A stretch of DNA of 64,000 nucleotides from an uncultured Muribaculaceae bacterium. GTDB taxonomy: Bacteria; Bacteroidota; Bacteroidia; Bacteroidales; Muribaculaceae. The position numbers were made by a program, and so were the translations under genes. Below the pieces are notes generated by a model. That model searched no databases. It saw only the letters and a program-made list of their open reading frames with translations, and was not told the DNA's origin. Positions within the stretch are counted from its first letter, which is position 1, and every line of letters begins with the position of its first letter. The DNA lies in assembly GCA_910588245.1 (NCBI GenBank), contig CAJUQP010000004.1, positions 62,001-126,000 on the forward strand, written 5' to 3'. This document shows positions 39,560 through 46,737 of the stretch, piece by piece.

Positions 39560-39580
39560 TAACCTTTAAATTCTTATAAA

Positions 39581-40207
39581 ATGGAAGAAAGGAAACTTAC
39601 CGAGAAAGAGAGCCTCGAGGTGATCACTTCTATGATTGCCCGAACCAAACAACGTTACGTTGGAGATGGCCGCATAATGCTCTTGTGGGGTTACCTCGTG
39701 GGGATAGTATCAATACTCGTATGGATAATGCTTGCTGCTACAGGCCAAAGCATCTGGAACCTACTATGGTTCGCCATTCCGGTTATCGGAGGTATCGCCA
39801 CACCTATCATGGCGCGTAAACATCAGATACGAAGCGGCATCATGACATTTTCCGACAAAGTAACTTCTCGATTATGGACTATTGCCGGAGGATCGGAATT
39901 CGTAACAATACTTGTCTGCATATGCATCCAATACTTCACGGGGTCAAGCTGTTGGAGCGCAATGCTCGCATATACTCTGGTCGCGATGCCGATGGCCGAG
40001 ATAGCGCAAGGGCTACTGATCAAAGAAAAAAGCCTCACATTAGGAGGCGCCATCGGACTTTCAATCGGCATCGTCACCGTATGCTGTGTGGCAGGTCGTA
40101 TTCCCCTCGGCGCAAACTGGTATATGCCACTGTTTATCCTTGCATTTGTAGCGATGATGATAGTGCCGGGTCATATTCTCAACAATAAAGCTTCACGAGA
40201 AAAATGA
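39581..40207 (+). CDS. Multi-pass membrane protein encoded with a winged-helix regulator
   Basis: A 208-residue protein with a charged cytoplasmic N-terminus of about 30 residues and probably six membrane helices (about 35-53, 60-77, 105-123, 130-147, 155-173, 178-196). I do not recognise a named family. The gene overlaps the regulator gene by 4 bp and is driven by the two-operator promoter, so its amount is presumably set by that regulator. It might transport, sense or modify membrane properties; none of this is shown by the sequence. Confidence 0.75.
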   Translation: MEERKLTEKESLEVITSMIARTKQRYVGDGRIMLLWGYLVGIVSILVWIMLAATGQSIWNLLWFAIPVIGGIATPIMARKHQIRSGIMTFSDKVTSRLWTIAGGSEFVTILVCICIQYFTGSSCWSAMLAYTLVAMPMAEIAQGLLIKEKSLTLGGAIGLSIGIVTVCCVAGRIPLGANWYMPLFILAFVAMMIVPGHILNNKASREK

Positions 40208-40485
40208 AAGAACTGAATCCGCTTCTGCACTCGCAACTCCGTCTTGCCATAATGTCCATCCTGATGAATGTGGAGGAAGCTGATTTTGTATATCTCAAAG
40301 AGAAAACCGAATCGACAGCAGGCAATCTGAGTGTCCAGCTTGACAAACTGTCAAATGCAGGATATATCCATATTCAGAAAGGATTCGTCGGGAAGAAGAC
40401 ACGAACTGTGTGCCGGATGACAGAAACAGGACGCGCTGCCTTTGAGGAATATGTGGACACGCTGAAGAAATACCTCAATCTATAA
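40204..40485 (+). CDS. Winged-helix transcriptional regulator (MarR/ArsR-like, small)
   Basis: A 93-residue one-domain regulator with a winged-helix fold: helices around LHSQLRLAIMSILM, recognition helix TAGNLSVQLDKLSNAGYI, wing KGFVGKKTRTVCRMTETG. This resembles the small winged-helix family (HTH_34-like) found with membrane proteins in many bacteria. No metal or ligand site stands out. It is translationally coupled to the membrane protein gene. It probably binds the palindromes at 39456 and 39536 as a dimer (inference). Confidence 0.85.
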   Translation: MKELNPLLHSQLRLAIMSILMNVEEADFVYLKEKTESTAGNLSVQLDKLSNAGYIHIQKGFVGKKTRTVCRMTETGRAAFEEYVDTLKKYLNL

Positions 40486-40607
40486 TCTCCCTCTGCCTGA
40501 CCGGCAATAGTTACAAAGGATTATAATGAGCAGGTCTCAAACAGACATAAGACGCTCGGCAACGCACTGTGACCACAAGAAGTCTATACTATATTACTTT
40601 AAAATGG

Positions 40608-40640
40608 AAGCGGTCGATTCACATCGACCGCTTTCTGTTT
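40608..40640. terminator. Bidirectional terminator after the regulator gene
   Basis: A perfect 11-bp stem (AAGCGGTCGAT / ATCGACCGCTT at 40608-40618 and 40623-40633) with a 4-nt loop, followed by TCTGTTTT on the plus strand and CCATTTTAAA on the minus strand. The rest of 40486-40768 holds no visible gene. Confidence 0.85.
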
Positions 40641-40768
40641 TCCATAATAATTTTTCAAACTAACCTAACATCATGAAACGATTTTCTATATATAAGACAA
40701 TCCTGTTTGATTTTGGTTCATTTCCACTCGCGGAATTTGACATTTTTTCACGTGTCAGGTTAGATCAG

Positions 40769-41053
40769 TCATTCTTCATCGATCCTCCGGCGCCTAAGCG
40801 ACAATCCAAACCGACTACGCAGCCGCCGCAATCCCTCCACTCCTATCACTGTCAAACCGGCATACTGGAAAGTCTTGGCCATGCCGAAAAGCACAAACCA
40901 AAGTATCCCTTTGGCGTATGTGGATATAGGCAGCGCCATCTGAGCAAAACTCAGGATATAACACGGAATGCAACAGAGAAGAATAAACACGCCTGTCTTA
41001 AACGATAGCTTCTGAAGGGACTTCTTCATCCACTCAAAATCCATCCGTCTCAT
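40769..41053 (-). CDS. Small membrane protein, unknown
   Basis: 94 residues with two likely membrane helices (about 20-40 and 47-68) and a very basic C-terminus (RRLRSRFGLSLRRRRIDEE). No family is recognised. It overlaps the upstream small membrane protein gene by 4 bp, so the two are probably made together and may form a complex. The positive-inside rule suggests both ends are cytoplasmic. Confidence 0.6.
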   Translation of the reverse strand: MRRMDFEWMKKSLQKLSFKTGVFILLCCIPCYILSFAQMALPISTYAKGILWFVLFGMAKTFQYAGLTVIGVEGLRRLRSRFGLSLRRRRIDEE

Positions 41054-41268
41054 AGCTTGACGCGCCCGTAAAGATTTCCGCTGCCCACCGCTTTACGGTA
41101 GTCGATATAACGCTTAAGAAAGAAAGCGGTGACCGCAATATTTGAGACCAATTCCCACCACTCCCGGTCAGTTCCGGTGGCAAGATCGATCGACATCATT
41201 ATCACAAGGGCTACTCCGACAATAAAAAGAATCAGAGAAAAATTACGTTTTACTTTATTGCTTACCAT
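41050..41268 (-). CDS. Small membrane protein, unknown
   Basis: 72 residues with two likely membrane helices (about 8-28 and 38-54) and basic ends. No family is recognised. It is the first gene of a two-gene unit with the 94-residue protein. A -7 element (TATTTTTG, minus strand 41319-41312) lies 43 bp upstream of the start. Confidence 0.6.
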   Translation of the reverse strand: MVSNKVKRNFSLILFIVGVALVIMMSIDLATGTDREWWELVSNIAVTAFFLKRYIDYRKAVGSGNLYGRVKL

Positions 41269-41311
41269 AATCTCATTGTTTTAAGCCATCCGAATCCATA
41301 ACCATATGACG

Positions 41312-41319
41312 CAAAAATA
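41312..41319 (-). promoter_or_regulatory. -7 element for the small membrane protein pair
   Basis: TATTTTTG on the minus strand, matching TAnnTTTG. The expected leader is about 35-40 nt. Confidence 0.45.
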
Positions 41320-41383
41320 ATGAAAAAATTTCAAATCCGGGTATCTATGCCTTCGCTTATCATCATCATTAAGAAGAATTCAC

Positions 41384-41391
41384 TAATTTTG
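41384..41391 (+). promoter_or_regulatory. -7 element for the P-loop kinase gene
   Basis: TAATTTTG, giving a predicted leader of about 58 nt before ATG 41456. Confidence 0.5.
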
Positions 41392-41455
41392 CAGTGTCCG
41401 ATATCGGGAAACACATAGAAAAACAAGGCGATATTTCATATCAATCTCAAAAAAA

Positions 41456-41950
41456 ATGAAAAGAGTCGTAATTATCGGCTGTCCAGGCGCAGGCAAAAGC
41501 ACATTCGCCCGCAAACTCGCGGCAAAGACCGGGTTGCCGTTGCATTATCTCGACCTGATATGGCATCGGGCCGATCGGTCTACCGTGTCGTGTGAGGAAT
41601 TTGACGAACGTCTTGACGACATACTGGCAGCCGACAGATGGATAATCGACGGCAATTATCTGCGCACCCTCCAACGCAGACTCGACAGATGCGACACGGT
41701 ATTTTTCTTTGACCTGCCGGTGGAAGAGTGTCTGAATGGAGCCATCGAGCGCCTCGGCAAGGAACGTGAAGATATGCCCTGGCAGGATACGGAACTCGAC
41801 GAGGACTTCCGCAAATGGATCATCGGATTCCCCGAATTCCAATTGCCGGCCATAAACCTCCTGCTGAATATGAACACTCCAGCGACAGTAATACGATTCA
41901 CCGACAGGCAACAGACGGATGAATTCCTTTCTAAAGCCAAACTGTCATGA
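41456..41950 (+). CDS. P-loop kinase-like ATPase (adenylate kinase/FlaR-like)
   Basis: A 164-residue protein with Walker A GCPGAGKST at residues 8-16 and the sequence style of the small adenylate-kinase-like group often labelled 'DNA topology modulation protein FlaR' (GLPLHYLDLIWHRAD, RWIIDGNYLRTL, FFDLPVEECL). It probably phosphorylates a small molecule; the substrate is not known. It is monocistronic and convergent with the next gene, with only 10 bp between them. Confidence 0.75.
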   Translation: MKRVVIIGCPGAGKSTFARKLAAKTGLPLHYLDLIWHRADRSTVSCEEFDERLDDILAADRWIIDGNYLRTLQRRLDRCDTVFFFDLPVEECLNGAIERLGKEREDMPWQDTELDEDFRKWIIGFPEFQLPAINLLLNMNTPATVIRFTDRQQTDEFLSKAKLS

Positions 41951-41960
41951 CAAATAATCT

Positions 41961-42512
41961 TTATTTGCGAGGAGACTTCCCCTGAGGCCTTTTCAACCGA
42001 GCGATATCGGCGGTTGTCTTTCTCAAAGCACTTCTCAGACCCGGAGATAGCGTTTGAAGCGACAGCATCTCAAGATGACCTTCCAATTCAGTTACCAGCT
42101 CGGGGAAATGCCTGCACATCTTGAAAGCGGCATAGAGACTGAAACATCTCACTGCATAGGGCTCGCATTCTGAATTGATTTTAGAGAGGCAATAGTCAAG
42201 AAGATCAGTCCGTATGTCGCCGGCATCATATTCCTGCTCCCTCAACAATTGCAGAAGCATTCTCTTACGGGCTACGTCGGTCTCCGTGAGTAGCATGTCG
42301 GTCAACTCATCCCTTACCGACCGAAGCCATTTGATCTCCGTCAGTGGCAAATGAGTCAAGACCCACAGAGCATTGACTCCGGTTCGCCTGTCATCGGAAT
42401 GAGTGAATGTCATGATATCGCTCCGGATTGCCGGATCTGAGGCGGCAAGAAAAGCCAGTTCTTTTATCCGCGTGATTCCGAGCTTCTGGTGAAGAATTGA
42501 TTCAAGTTCCAT
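41961..42512 (-). CDS. Helical-repeat (HEAT-like) protein, unknown
   Basis: A 183-residue soluble all-helical protein with HEAT-like repeating helices (for example SDIMTFTHSDDRRTGVNALWVLTHL) and a basic tail. There is no signal peptide or catalytic motif. A copy of the dispersed repeat begins 63 bp upstream of its start, on the promoter side. Function unknown. Confidence 0.65.
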   Translation of the reverse strand: MELESILHQKLGITRIKELAFLAASDPAIRSDIMTFTHSDDRRTGVNALWVLTHLPLTEIKWLRSVRDELTDMLLTETDVARKRMLLQLLREQEYDAGDIRTDLLDYCLSKINSECEPYAVRCFSLYAAFKMCRHFPELVTELEGHLEMLSLQTLSPGLRSALRKTTADIARLKRPQGKSPRK

Positions 42513-42574
42513 CTTTCAAATATTATCAACCTCTTGTTATATCATTTATTGTCATCATCAAACATCGTTGTTTT

Positions 42575-42678
42575 AGAAGTCGTGGTTTAAAAAGCAACGT
42601 TAAATTATGGGTCGCATTCTTGGAACAGATTTTTTCTTGCAGTTAAAAGAGCATAGCGGGCTATGTGACTGAACCAAA
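42575..42678 (+). repeat. Dispersed intergenic repeat, copy A
   Basis: About 104 bp, sharing with copy B (50768-50867) the blocks AACGTTAAATTATGGG, a TTTTTTCTTGCAG stretch, and GCATAGCGGGCTATGTGACT followed by GAACCAAA. The last block contains the palindrome CATAGC-GG-GCTATG. The AAGT end faces the start of the minus-strand gene at 42512. Confidence 0.85.
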
Positions 42679-42757
42679 GTGAATGGCAATGCCAATCCAA
42701 TCGCAAATTTAGCTAAAGTATCTGAGACCAAAGCTATAATCGCTGAAAAATTAGTAA

Positions 42758-42883
42758 CTTTGCAATCCAATATGCTCAGAAATTACGAAAGAGGAACCAC
42801 TTGACAGGCTTAATGATATAGAATTGGATGTCTTTCCTCTAAAGAAAAAGTATTTTCTTTATTCTGCCGGGATTAAAATCTAA
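42758..42883 (+). pseudogene. Possible 3' remnant of a protein-coding gene
   Basis: An open stretch without an ATG encodes KEEPLDRLNDIELDVFP followed by LKKKYFLYSAGIKI and a stop. The composition looks protein-like and the style suggests the tail of a larger ATPase-like protein, but I cannot name it. A -7-like element TAACTTTG at 42755-42762 precedes it. It could be chance. Confidence 0.3.
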
Positions 42884-42894
42884 GAATTTTTATC

Positions 42895-42902
42895 TATATT
42901 TG
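42895..42902 (+). promoter_or_regulatory. Promoter -7 element for the structured leader
   Basis: TATATTTG matches TAnnTTTG. Transcription from about 42909 would give a leader of about 355 nt before the lipoprotein start at 43265, covering the structured region. Confidence 0.55.
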
Positions 42903-42967
42903 CATTTGGATTGAGCAACTCTTTCCACGACATTTTGAAATAATAAGAAACGTTATGCTTATCTTGT

Positions 42968-43081
42968 AAGTGAAAACGTAGGAAATTTTCGACTGAGCAA
43001 GGATAGCATAGTGGTTCTCACGCATATAGCGTGGGCTACTATTGTTACATCTGCTCAAATGGTTTCCTACGACCTTCACTT
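42968..43081 (+). ncRNA. Candidate structured RNA (long imperfect hairpin) in a leader
   Basis: Three nested pairing segments close the structure: AAGTGAA/TTCACTT (42968-42974, 43075-43081), CGTAGGAAA/TTTCCTACG (42977-42985, 43063-43071) and TGAGCA/TGCTCA (42994-42999, 43052-43057). Inside are ATAGT/ACTAT (43008-43012, 43038-43042) and a CACGC/GCGTG hairpin with loop ATATA (43019-43033). Arms pair in the correct order, leaving internal loops. This may be a cis-regulatory leader or a free ncRNA. No known riboswitch is recognised. Confidence 0.55.
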
Positions 43082-43094
43082 AAGACGTGGCATA

Positions 43095-43230
43095 GTTGGC
43101 TCACGTTTTCTTTAACTATAATCCCCCATTGAGCCGACTGGGCATAAAAGTCTGAAAGGCTTTTGTTTAAGAGACAAAGCCTTCGAAATAAAAAAATGTC
43201 CGTGATGCAATGTTTTTGCATTTCCGGCGT
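43095..43230 (+). promoter_or_regulatory. Further hairpins between the structured RNA and the lipoprotein gene
   Basis: Three more stems follow: GTTGGCTC/GAGCCGAC (43095-43102, 43130-43137), GGCTTTTGT/ACAAAGCC with one bulge (43158-43181), and a TGCAA/TTGCA stem inside CCG...CGG (43200-43227). The middle one is followed by an A-rich rather than T-rich tract. They suggest a multi-stem leader; which are real in RNA cannot be decided here. Confidence 0.4.
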
Positions 43231-43264
43231 TTATTAAGCTGTGAACAAATAAAACTTAAAAAGA

Positions 43265-44095
43265 ATGAAGAATAAAAAATTTTTCCTAATGCTGCTCGTA
43301 GCATTCTTCGCCGTGGCAGGATTGACTGCCTGTAGCGATGATGATGAGCCAAAAGATTCAGTCAAAGAAATCAGAATGTTGGTTTCTGCAGAAACAGGCG
43401 TAACGTATGCGTGGGGCGATGACATGAAGGAGAACCCAATAGAATGCCTGCTCGTCAAAACGGAAGGTGATTCCAAAGAATGGCAAAACCTTGGATTTGA
43501 ACAGATAAAAGGCTTTTCCTATGAACGCGGACACGAATATTATCTCTCTGTAAAGCGCACAATCCTCGCCAATCCACCTGCGGATGCTTCCGACCGCACA
43601 TACGAACTTATCCGTGTCCTTGAAGACAAACTTGTAGTAGATCCCGAAGTCCCGGTTGACAAAGAAATTAAATCGGAAGAAGATATAGAATATAATGATT
43701 TGTGCCCTTTCGGGAAGTACGCAATCAGCAAGGAATTCGTTGTGGATGAGGAAGGCAACATCTCTTACGGCGACGGCTCCCAGATGCCGTCATACGACCA
43801 TGCACGTATTTGGCTGGAAAAAGTTCTCGATATGGAAGACCCTAATTGGGTGAAATTCCAGACTGTGCCTTATCAGGCTATATATTCGTATGTCTTTTCA
43901 CCGTTTACCGATGAAATACGTTTGGTGCGCAACGAGTCTTCCGGTCCGATGTTCAAGAATGTTGTTCCCGAAAATGAGTTTACACACATTACCCAATCCA
44001 TGAACTCCGGCGAGGAAGTCCGTTATGCTCTTATCCTTGCCAATCCCTATAGAAAAGGTCTTCAAAAGGTGGAATTTACTATAAAGAAACAATGA
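43265..44095 (+). CDS. DUF4377-like lipoprotein
   Basis: A 276-residue lipoprotein: signal peptide with lipobox ending GLTAC (C23) followed by SDDDE, which favours surface or outer-membrane placement in Bacteroidota. Residues about 35-120 resemble DUF4377 (W-x-x-LGFEQIKGFSYERGHEYYL, then a TYELIRVLEDK strand). The rest has no recognised domain. It is the first of two tandem related genes, behind a long structured leader. Function unknown. Confidence 0.8.
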   Translation: MKNKKFFLMLLVAFFAVAGLTACSDDDEPKDSVKEIRMLVSAETGVTYAWGDDMKENPIECLLVKTEGDSKEWQNLGFEQIKGFSYERGHEYYLSVKRTILANPPADASDRTYELIRVLEDKLVVDPEVPVDKEIKSEEDIEYNDLCPFGKYAISKEFVVDEEGNISYGDGSQMPSYDHARIWLEKVLDMEDPNWVKFQTVPYQAIYSYVFSPFTDEIRLVRNESSGPMFKNVVPENEFTHITQSMNSGEEVRYALILANPYRKGLQKVEFTIKKQ

Positions 44096-44096
44096 G

Positions 44097-45002
44097 ATGA
44101 AGAAACAAATTTATTTCACAATACTATTGGTAGCCATTCTTGCTATGATAGGGATAACATCGTGCAATGACGGTGATGAAGAAGGTAGGAAGGTAACCGG
44201 TTATAAGGAATACACGCTTACGGTAGCTTCTGTAAAACTCCCCGGTGTTTTAACATCGAGTGGTAAATATGTACTTTCAGATGTATATGCTGTAAAAAAC
44301 GAGCAGTCCACCGATTGGGAGGCTCATGGAAGCATCGGTAAGTTTGAATACGAAGAAGGATATGAGTACCAAATACGCATCAGCGAAACGAACTATCTGG
44401 ATTATAGTATGGGCGATCCGGCATGGACTGAATACGAGCTATTGGAAGTCATATCGAAAAAACGCAAGGACTCTGAAAATTTACCTCCCCATTTCATCCC
44501 GGACTGGTATTTTGAGCAAAGTTGTCCGTATATCAATCCTGAATTTGCTTATGCCATTGAAGCTGACAAAAAGGAGGATATAGAGAATGACCTTAATACT
44601 GATGCTACTTATAAATTTGGAGGTTTGCGCTATTATATTTGTTTTACTGGAATACGTAAATGGTTCTTACTGGATGCCGATATGCACACTATTGATAAAG
44701 GTACTCTGATTACGAGAAATAAGGATATAACAGAATTACCCGATACATATAAACTGCTTCCGCCTGAAAGCAAAATCACCTCATATGGAGAGTTTTATTT
44801 TGTTAAAGGAGATGATATGGGAGACTCTGTAATGCAATATGATGCGTTTATATATGCTCAGAATCGAAGCAGAGGCTTTGCACCCGCACCGCAGATTGTT
44901 GATATATGGCTATATAAAGACCTTACGGCATATTACCAAAACAAATACCCGGAAGCCAATGTCAAAGCTGTTGTGATTCGCTATATGGTGGAGAAATTAT
45001 AG
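44097..45002 (+). CDS. Second DUF4377-like lipoprotein (tandem paralogue)
   Basis: A 301-residue lipoprotein with lipobox ending GITSC (C23). Its N-terminal half aligns in layout with the preceding gene: W-EAHGSIGKFEYEEGYEYQI and TEYELLEVISKK in place of the DUF4377 segments. The C-terminal half differs and is unassigned. The gene starts 1 bp after the upstream stop, so they are coupled. It is AT-rich compared with the core genes of the window, which may point to transfer or relaxed selection. Confidence 0.75.
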   Translation: MKKQIYFTILLVAILAMIGITSCNDGDEEGRKVTGYKEYTLTVASVKLPGVLTSSGKYVLSDVYAVKNEQSTDWEAHGSIGKFEYEEGYEYQIRISETNYLDYSMGDPAWTEYELLEVISKKRKDSENLPPHFIPDWYFEQSCPYINPEFAYAIEADKKEDIENDLNTDATYKFGGLRYYICFTGIRKWFLLDADMHTIDKGTLITRNKDITELPDTYKLLPPESKITSYGEFYFVKGDDMGDSVMQYDAFIYAQNRSRGFAPAPQIVDIWLYKDLTAYYQNKYPEANVKAVVIRYMVEKL

Positions 45003-45175
45003 TGAACGGACTCGCCCTCTCTCAATCTGTTGTAGAAGATTGACTTGTGCCGTTCAGTTGCGAAATAGATAATCGCGTCAAAGCCTCGCCTGAACACCTC
45101 GTTTGCGTTGCCGAAAAGATTGGCGATCCCGGACTCTATCCCACAAGCATAGCCGGTGTCGGAAAGATACGTATG
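44981..45175 (-). pseudogene. Start-less open frame after the MmcQ/YjbR stop, probable gene remnant
   Basis: Directly after the TGA of the MmcQ/YjbR-like gene and in the same frame, 64 codons stay open on the minus strand. They encode a protein-like sequence containing GYACGIESGIANLFGNANEV, then FRRGFDAIIYFATERHKS, and end at TAG 44983-44981. There is no ATG. It overlaps the end of the second lipoprotein gene by 22 bp. It may be a fragment of a lost gene at the edge of an inserted segment. I do not recognise the family. Confidence 0.4.
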
Positions 45176-45541
45176 TCACATTGAGTTTTCTCCGAGAAGA
45201 TCCTGACGCAGCCTCTTGGAAAGACCGAGAGATGCCTGACGATATGAATGTCTTATCAGATCACGCTGAAGACTGTCGGGGAGATCGCCTGAATAATCTA
45301 CCGACACCCAATGACGTTTGTTCATATGGTAGCCGGGACGGATACCATTGTAACGGCTACGCAATTCCACAGAATAATCCGGATCGACTTTCAAGTTGTA
45401 GAAATCCCATTGTCCGTCGAGAGTCATAAGGCAGAAAATCCGACCCCCTATCTCCAACGACAATGTGTCAGGACCGAACGGACACCGTTCAGTAGCATTC
45501 GGCAACGACAGACCGAATTCTCTCACTTCCTCTATGTTCAT
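45176..45541 (-). CDS. MmcQ/YjbR family protein
   Basis: About 121 residues from ATG 45541, with the family's typical layout: an N-terminal helix and P-F-G-PDTLSLEIGGRIFCLM, a LKVDPDYSVELRSRY segment, and KRHWVSVDYSGDLPDS. Members have a CyaY-like fold and are often called DNA-binding, without a proven role. The longer start at 45580 is less likely. The gene overlaps the M50-type gene upstream by 53 bp in another frame, so it is the last gene of that operon. Confidence 0.8.
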   Translation of the reverse strand: MNIEEVREFGLSLPNATERCPFGPDTLSLEIGGRIFCLMTLDGQWDFYNLKVDPDYSVELRSRYNGIRPGYHMNKRHWVSVDYSGDLPDSLQRDLIRHSYRQASLGLSKRLRQDLLGENSM

Positions 45542-46712
45542 AAGCGTTTTTCTCTGAATCGCATTCGTTATCCTTCGCAATCATCTCACGCATCAGCGCC
45601 AGGTCACTCCTCACTTCGCCCTGAAGCAGGTAGTCATCCTCGCGACTACTGAGATTTTCATAGATAGCTACCGCACGTGCCCGGTCATTGTCGATAAATA
45701 GGCTCACGGCGCATAGTATACGTTCTTTCGATGACATCATCTTCCTGAACTGCTCTATATATTTCCGAAGATCATTATCAAAAAGTTCGAGAGCACCCTC
45801 TTTATCGCCACACATAAGACGGAGAAACACCAGTTCACATGCGATCTCCTTCACATAGAGACCGATCATACCGCCACGATTTTCATAAAGCTCTTCAAAC
45901 TCCACCTTAGCCTCATCATATCTCATCTCATCGACATGGCGCGAGGCAGCCGCCATAGGCAAGGAAACCTCAAGCGGATTGCCATAATCCACTGCATCGG
46001 GCACCTCGAAGAGCTCCCCCGGCATATCTTTCGGACGGATGCCGTTCTGTATGAGAGCGTTCATACGCAGAGCATTGACCATTCCAAGTTTTGCCACCAT
46101 GTTTTTCCTAAGTGACAGCATATTGTATGCATCATTGCCGGCACCTGAAATTCTCATGGGGATACCGTTGAAAAGAATCATCATTATCCCCGTGAATATG
46201 AAAACCACGACCGACTCAATCAAGAAAGGATTATCGCATAAATATAGCATCGGAAGAACCAACAGCACAGCGACAATATTAGCCAGAACGCCACCGAAAT
46301 TATAGGACATCGTCGGGATCTCCTCCAAAGGGAGCGCCGGTGGAGTCATCAGACATTGCCCTCCCGTATTCGCAACGGCGAATCTCTTTATACGGAGTCT
46401 TCCTCCCGCCTTGATCACCGTATAACTGAAAATCCGGAACGAGACAAATCCATAGCCGGAAAGAAGACCGCACACAAGATGTCCGGCCTCATGTATAGGT
46501 ATTAGAAACAAGGAAGACACTACAAAAGCAAGCATACCTATTCCGGCGGCTCCCATCGACTCAGCGAAACCTGCCGACAGGAGATCTTCGATGAATTCAG
46601 GGAAAGAGGTGTCGGTAAAACCGACGAGACCGAGAGCGGCGATCAGCAGTCCGATGACGATGCCGCCCAAAAGCCCGGCTATCATCTTTACTATCGACTT
46701 CAGAATATCCAT
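45489..46712 (-). CDS. Membrane-embedded M50-like metalloprotease with helical C-terminal domain
   Basis: A 407-residue protein with about six membrane helices in the first 215 residues. H74-E75-x2-H78 (IHEAGHLVCGLLSGYG) forms a zinc motif inside a helix, as in site-2 proteases (M50). A later NDAYNML segment could supply the third zinc ligand. Residues about 240-400 are soluble and helical, TPR-like. It may cut a membrane-bound regulator or process envelope proteins. It starts 25 bp after the S41 protease gene, a pairing that suggests sequential proteolysis (inference). Confidence 0.78.
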   Translation of the reverse strand: MDILKSIVKMIAGLLGGIVIGLLIAALGLVGFTDTSFPEFIEDLLSAGFAESMGAAGIGMLAFVVSSLFLIPIHEAGHLVCGLLSGYGFVSFRIFSYTVIKAGGRLRIKRFAVANTGGQCLMTPPALPLEEIPTMSYNFGGVLANIVAVLLVLPMLYLCDNPFLIESVVVFIFTGIMMILFNGIPMRISGAGNDAYNMLSLRKNMVAKLGMVNALRMNALIQNGIRPKDMPGELFEVPDAVDYGNPLEVSLPMAAASRHVDEMRYDEAKVEFEELYENRGGMIGLYVKEIACELVFLRLMCGDKEGALELFDNDLRKYIEQFRKMMSSKERILCAVSLFIDNDRARAVAIYENLSSREDDYLLQGEVRSDLALMREMIAKDNECDSEKNAYEHRGSERIRSVVAECY

Positions 46713-46737
46713 AATCTCTCACACTCAAAATATATGT

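Larger units (their letters stand above)
39084..39580. promoter_or_regulatory. Long intergenic region with FKBP promoter and a two-operator promoter
   Basis: A minus-strand -7 element (TAATTTTG, 39139-39146) serves the FKBP gene. From 39453 a plus-strand promoter with twin operators serves the membrane-protein/regulator pair (separate entries). Between them (39150-39450) I see no gene. A stretch at 39320-39331 (TTTAAACAACTT) matches the terminus of the dispersed repeat described at 42575, 50768 and 51001, but no full copy is present. Confidence 0.5.

Noticed and set aside
40673..41008. 111-codon plus-strand frame
   Set aside because: Mostly antisense to the 94-residue membrane protein gene, which has sensible helices and operon context; the plus-strand product has none.
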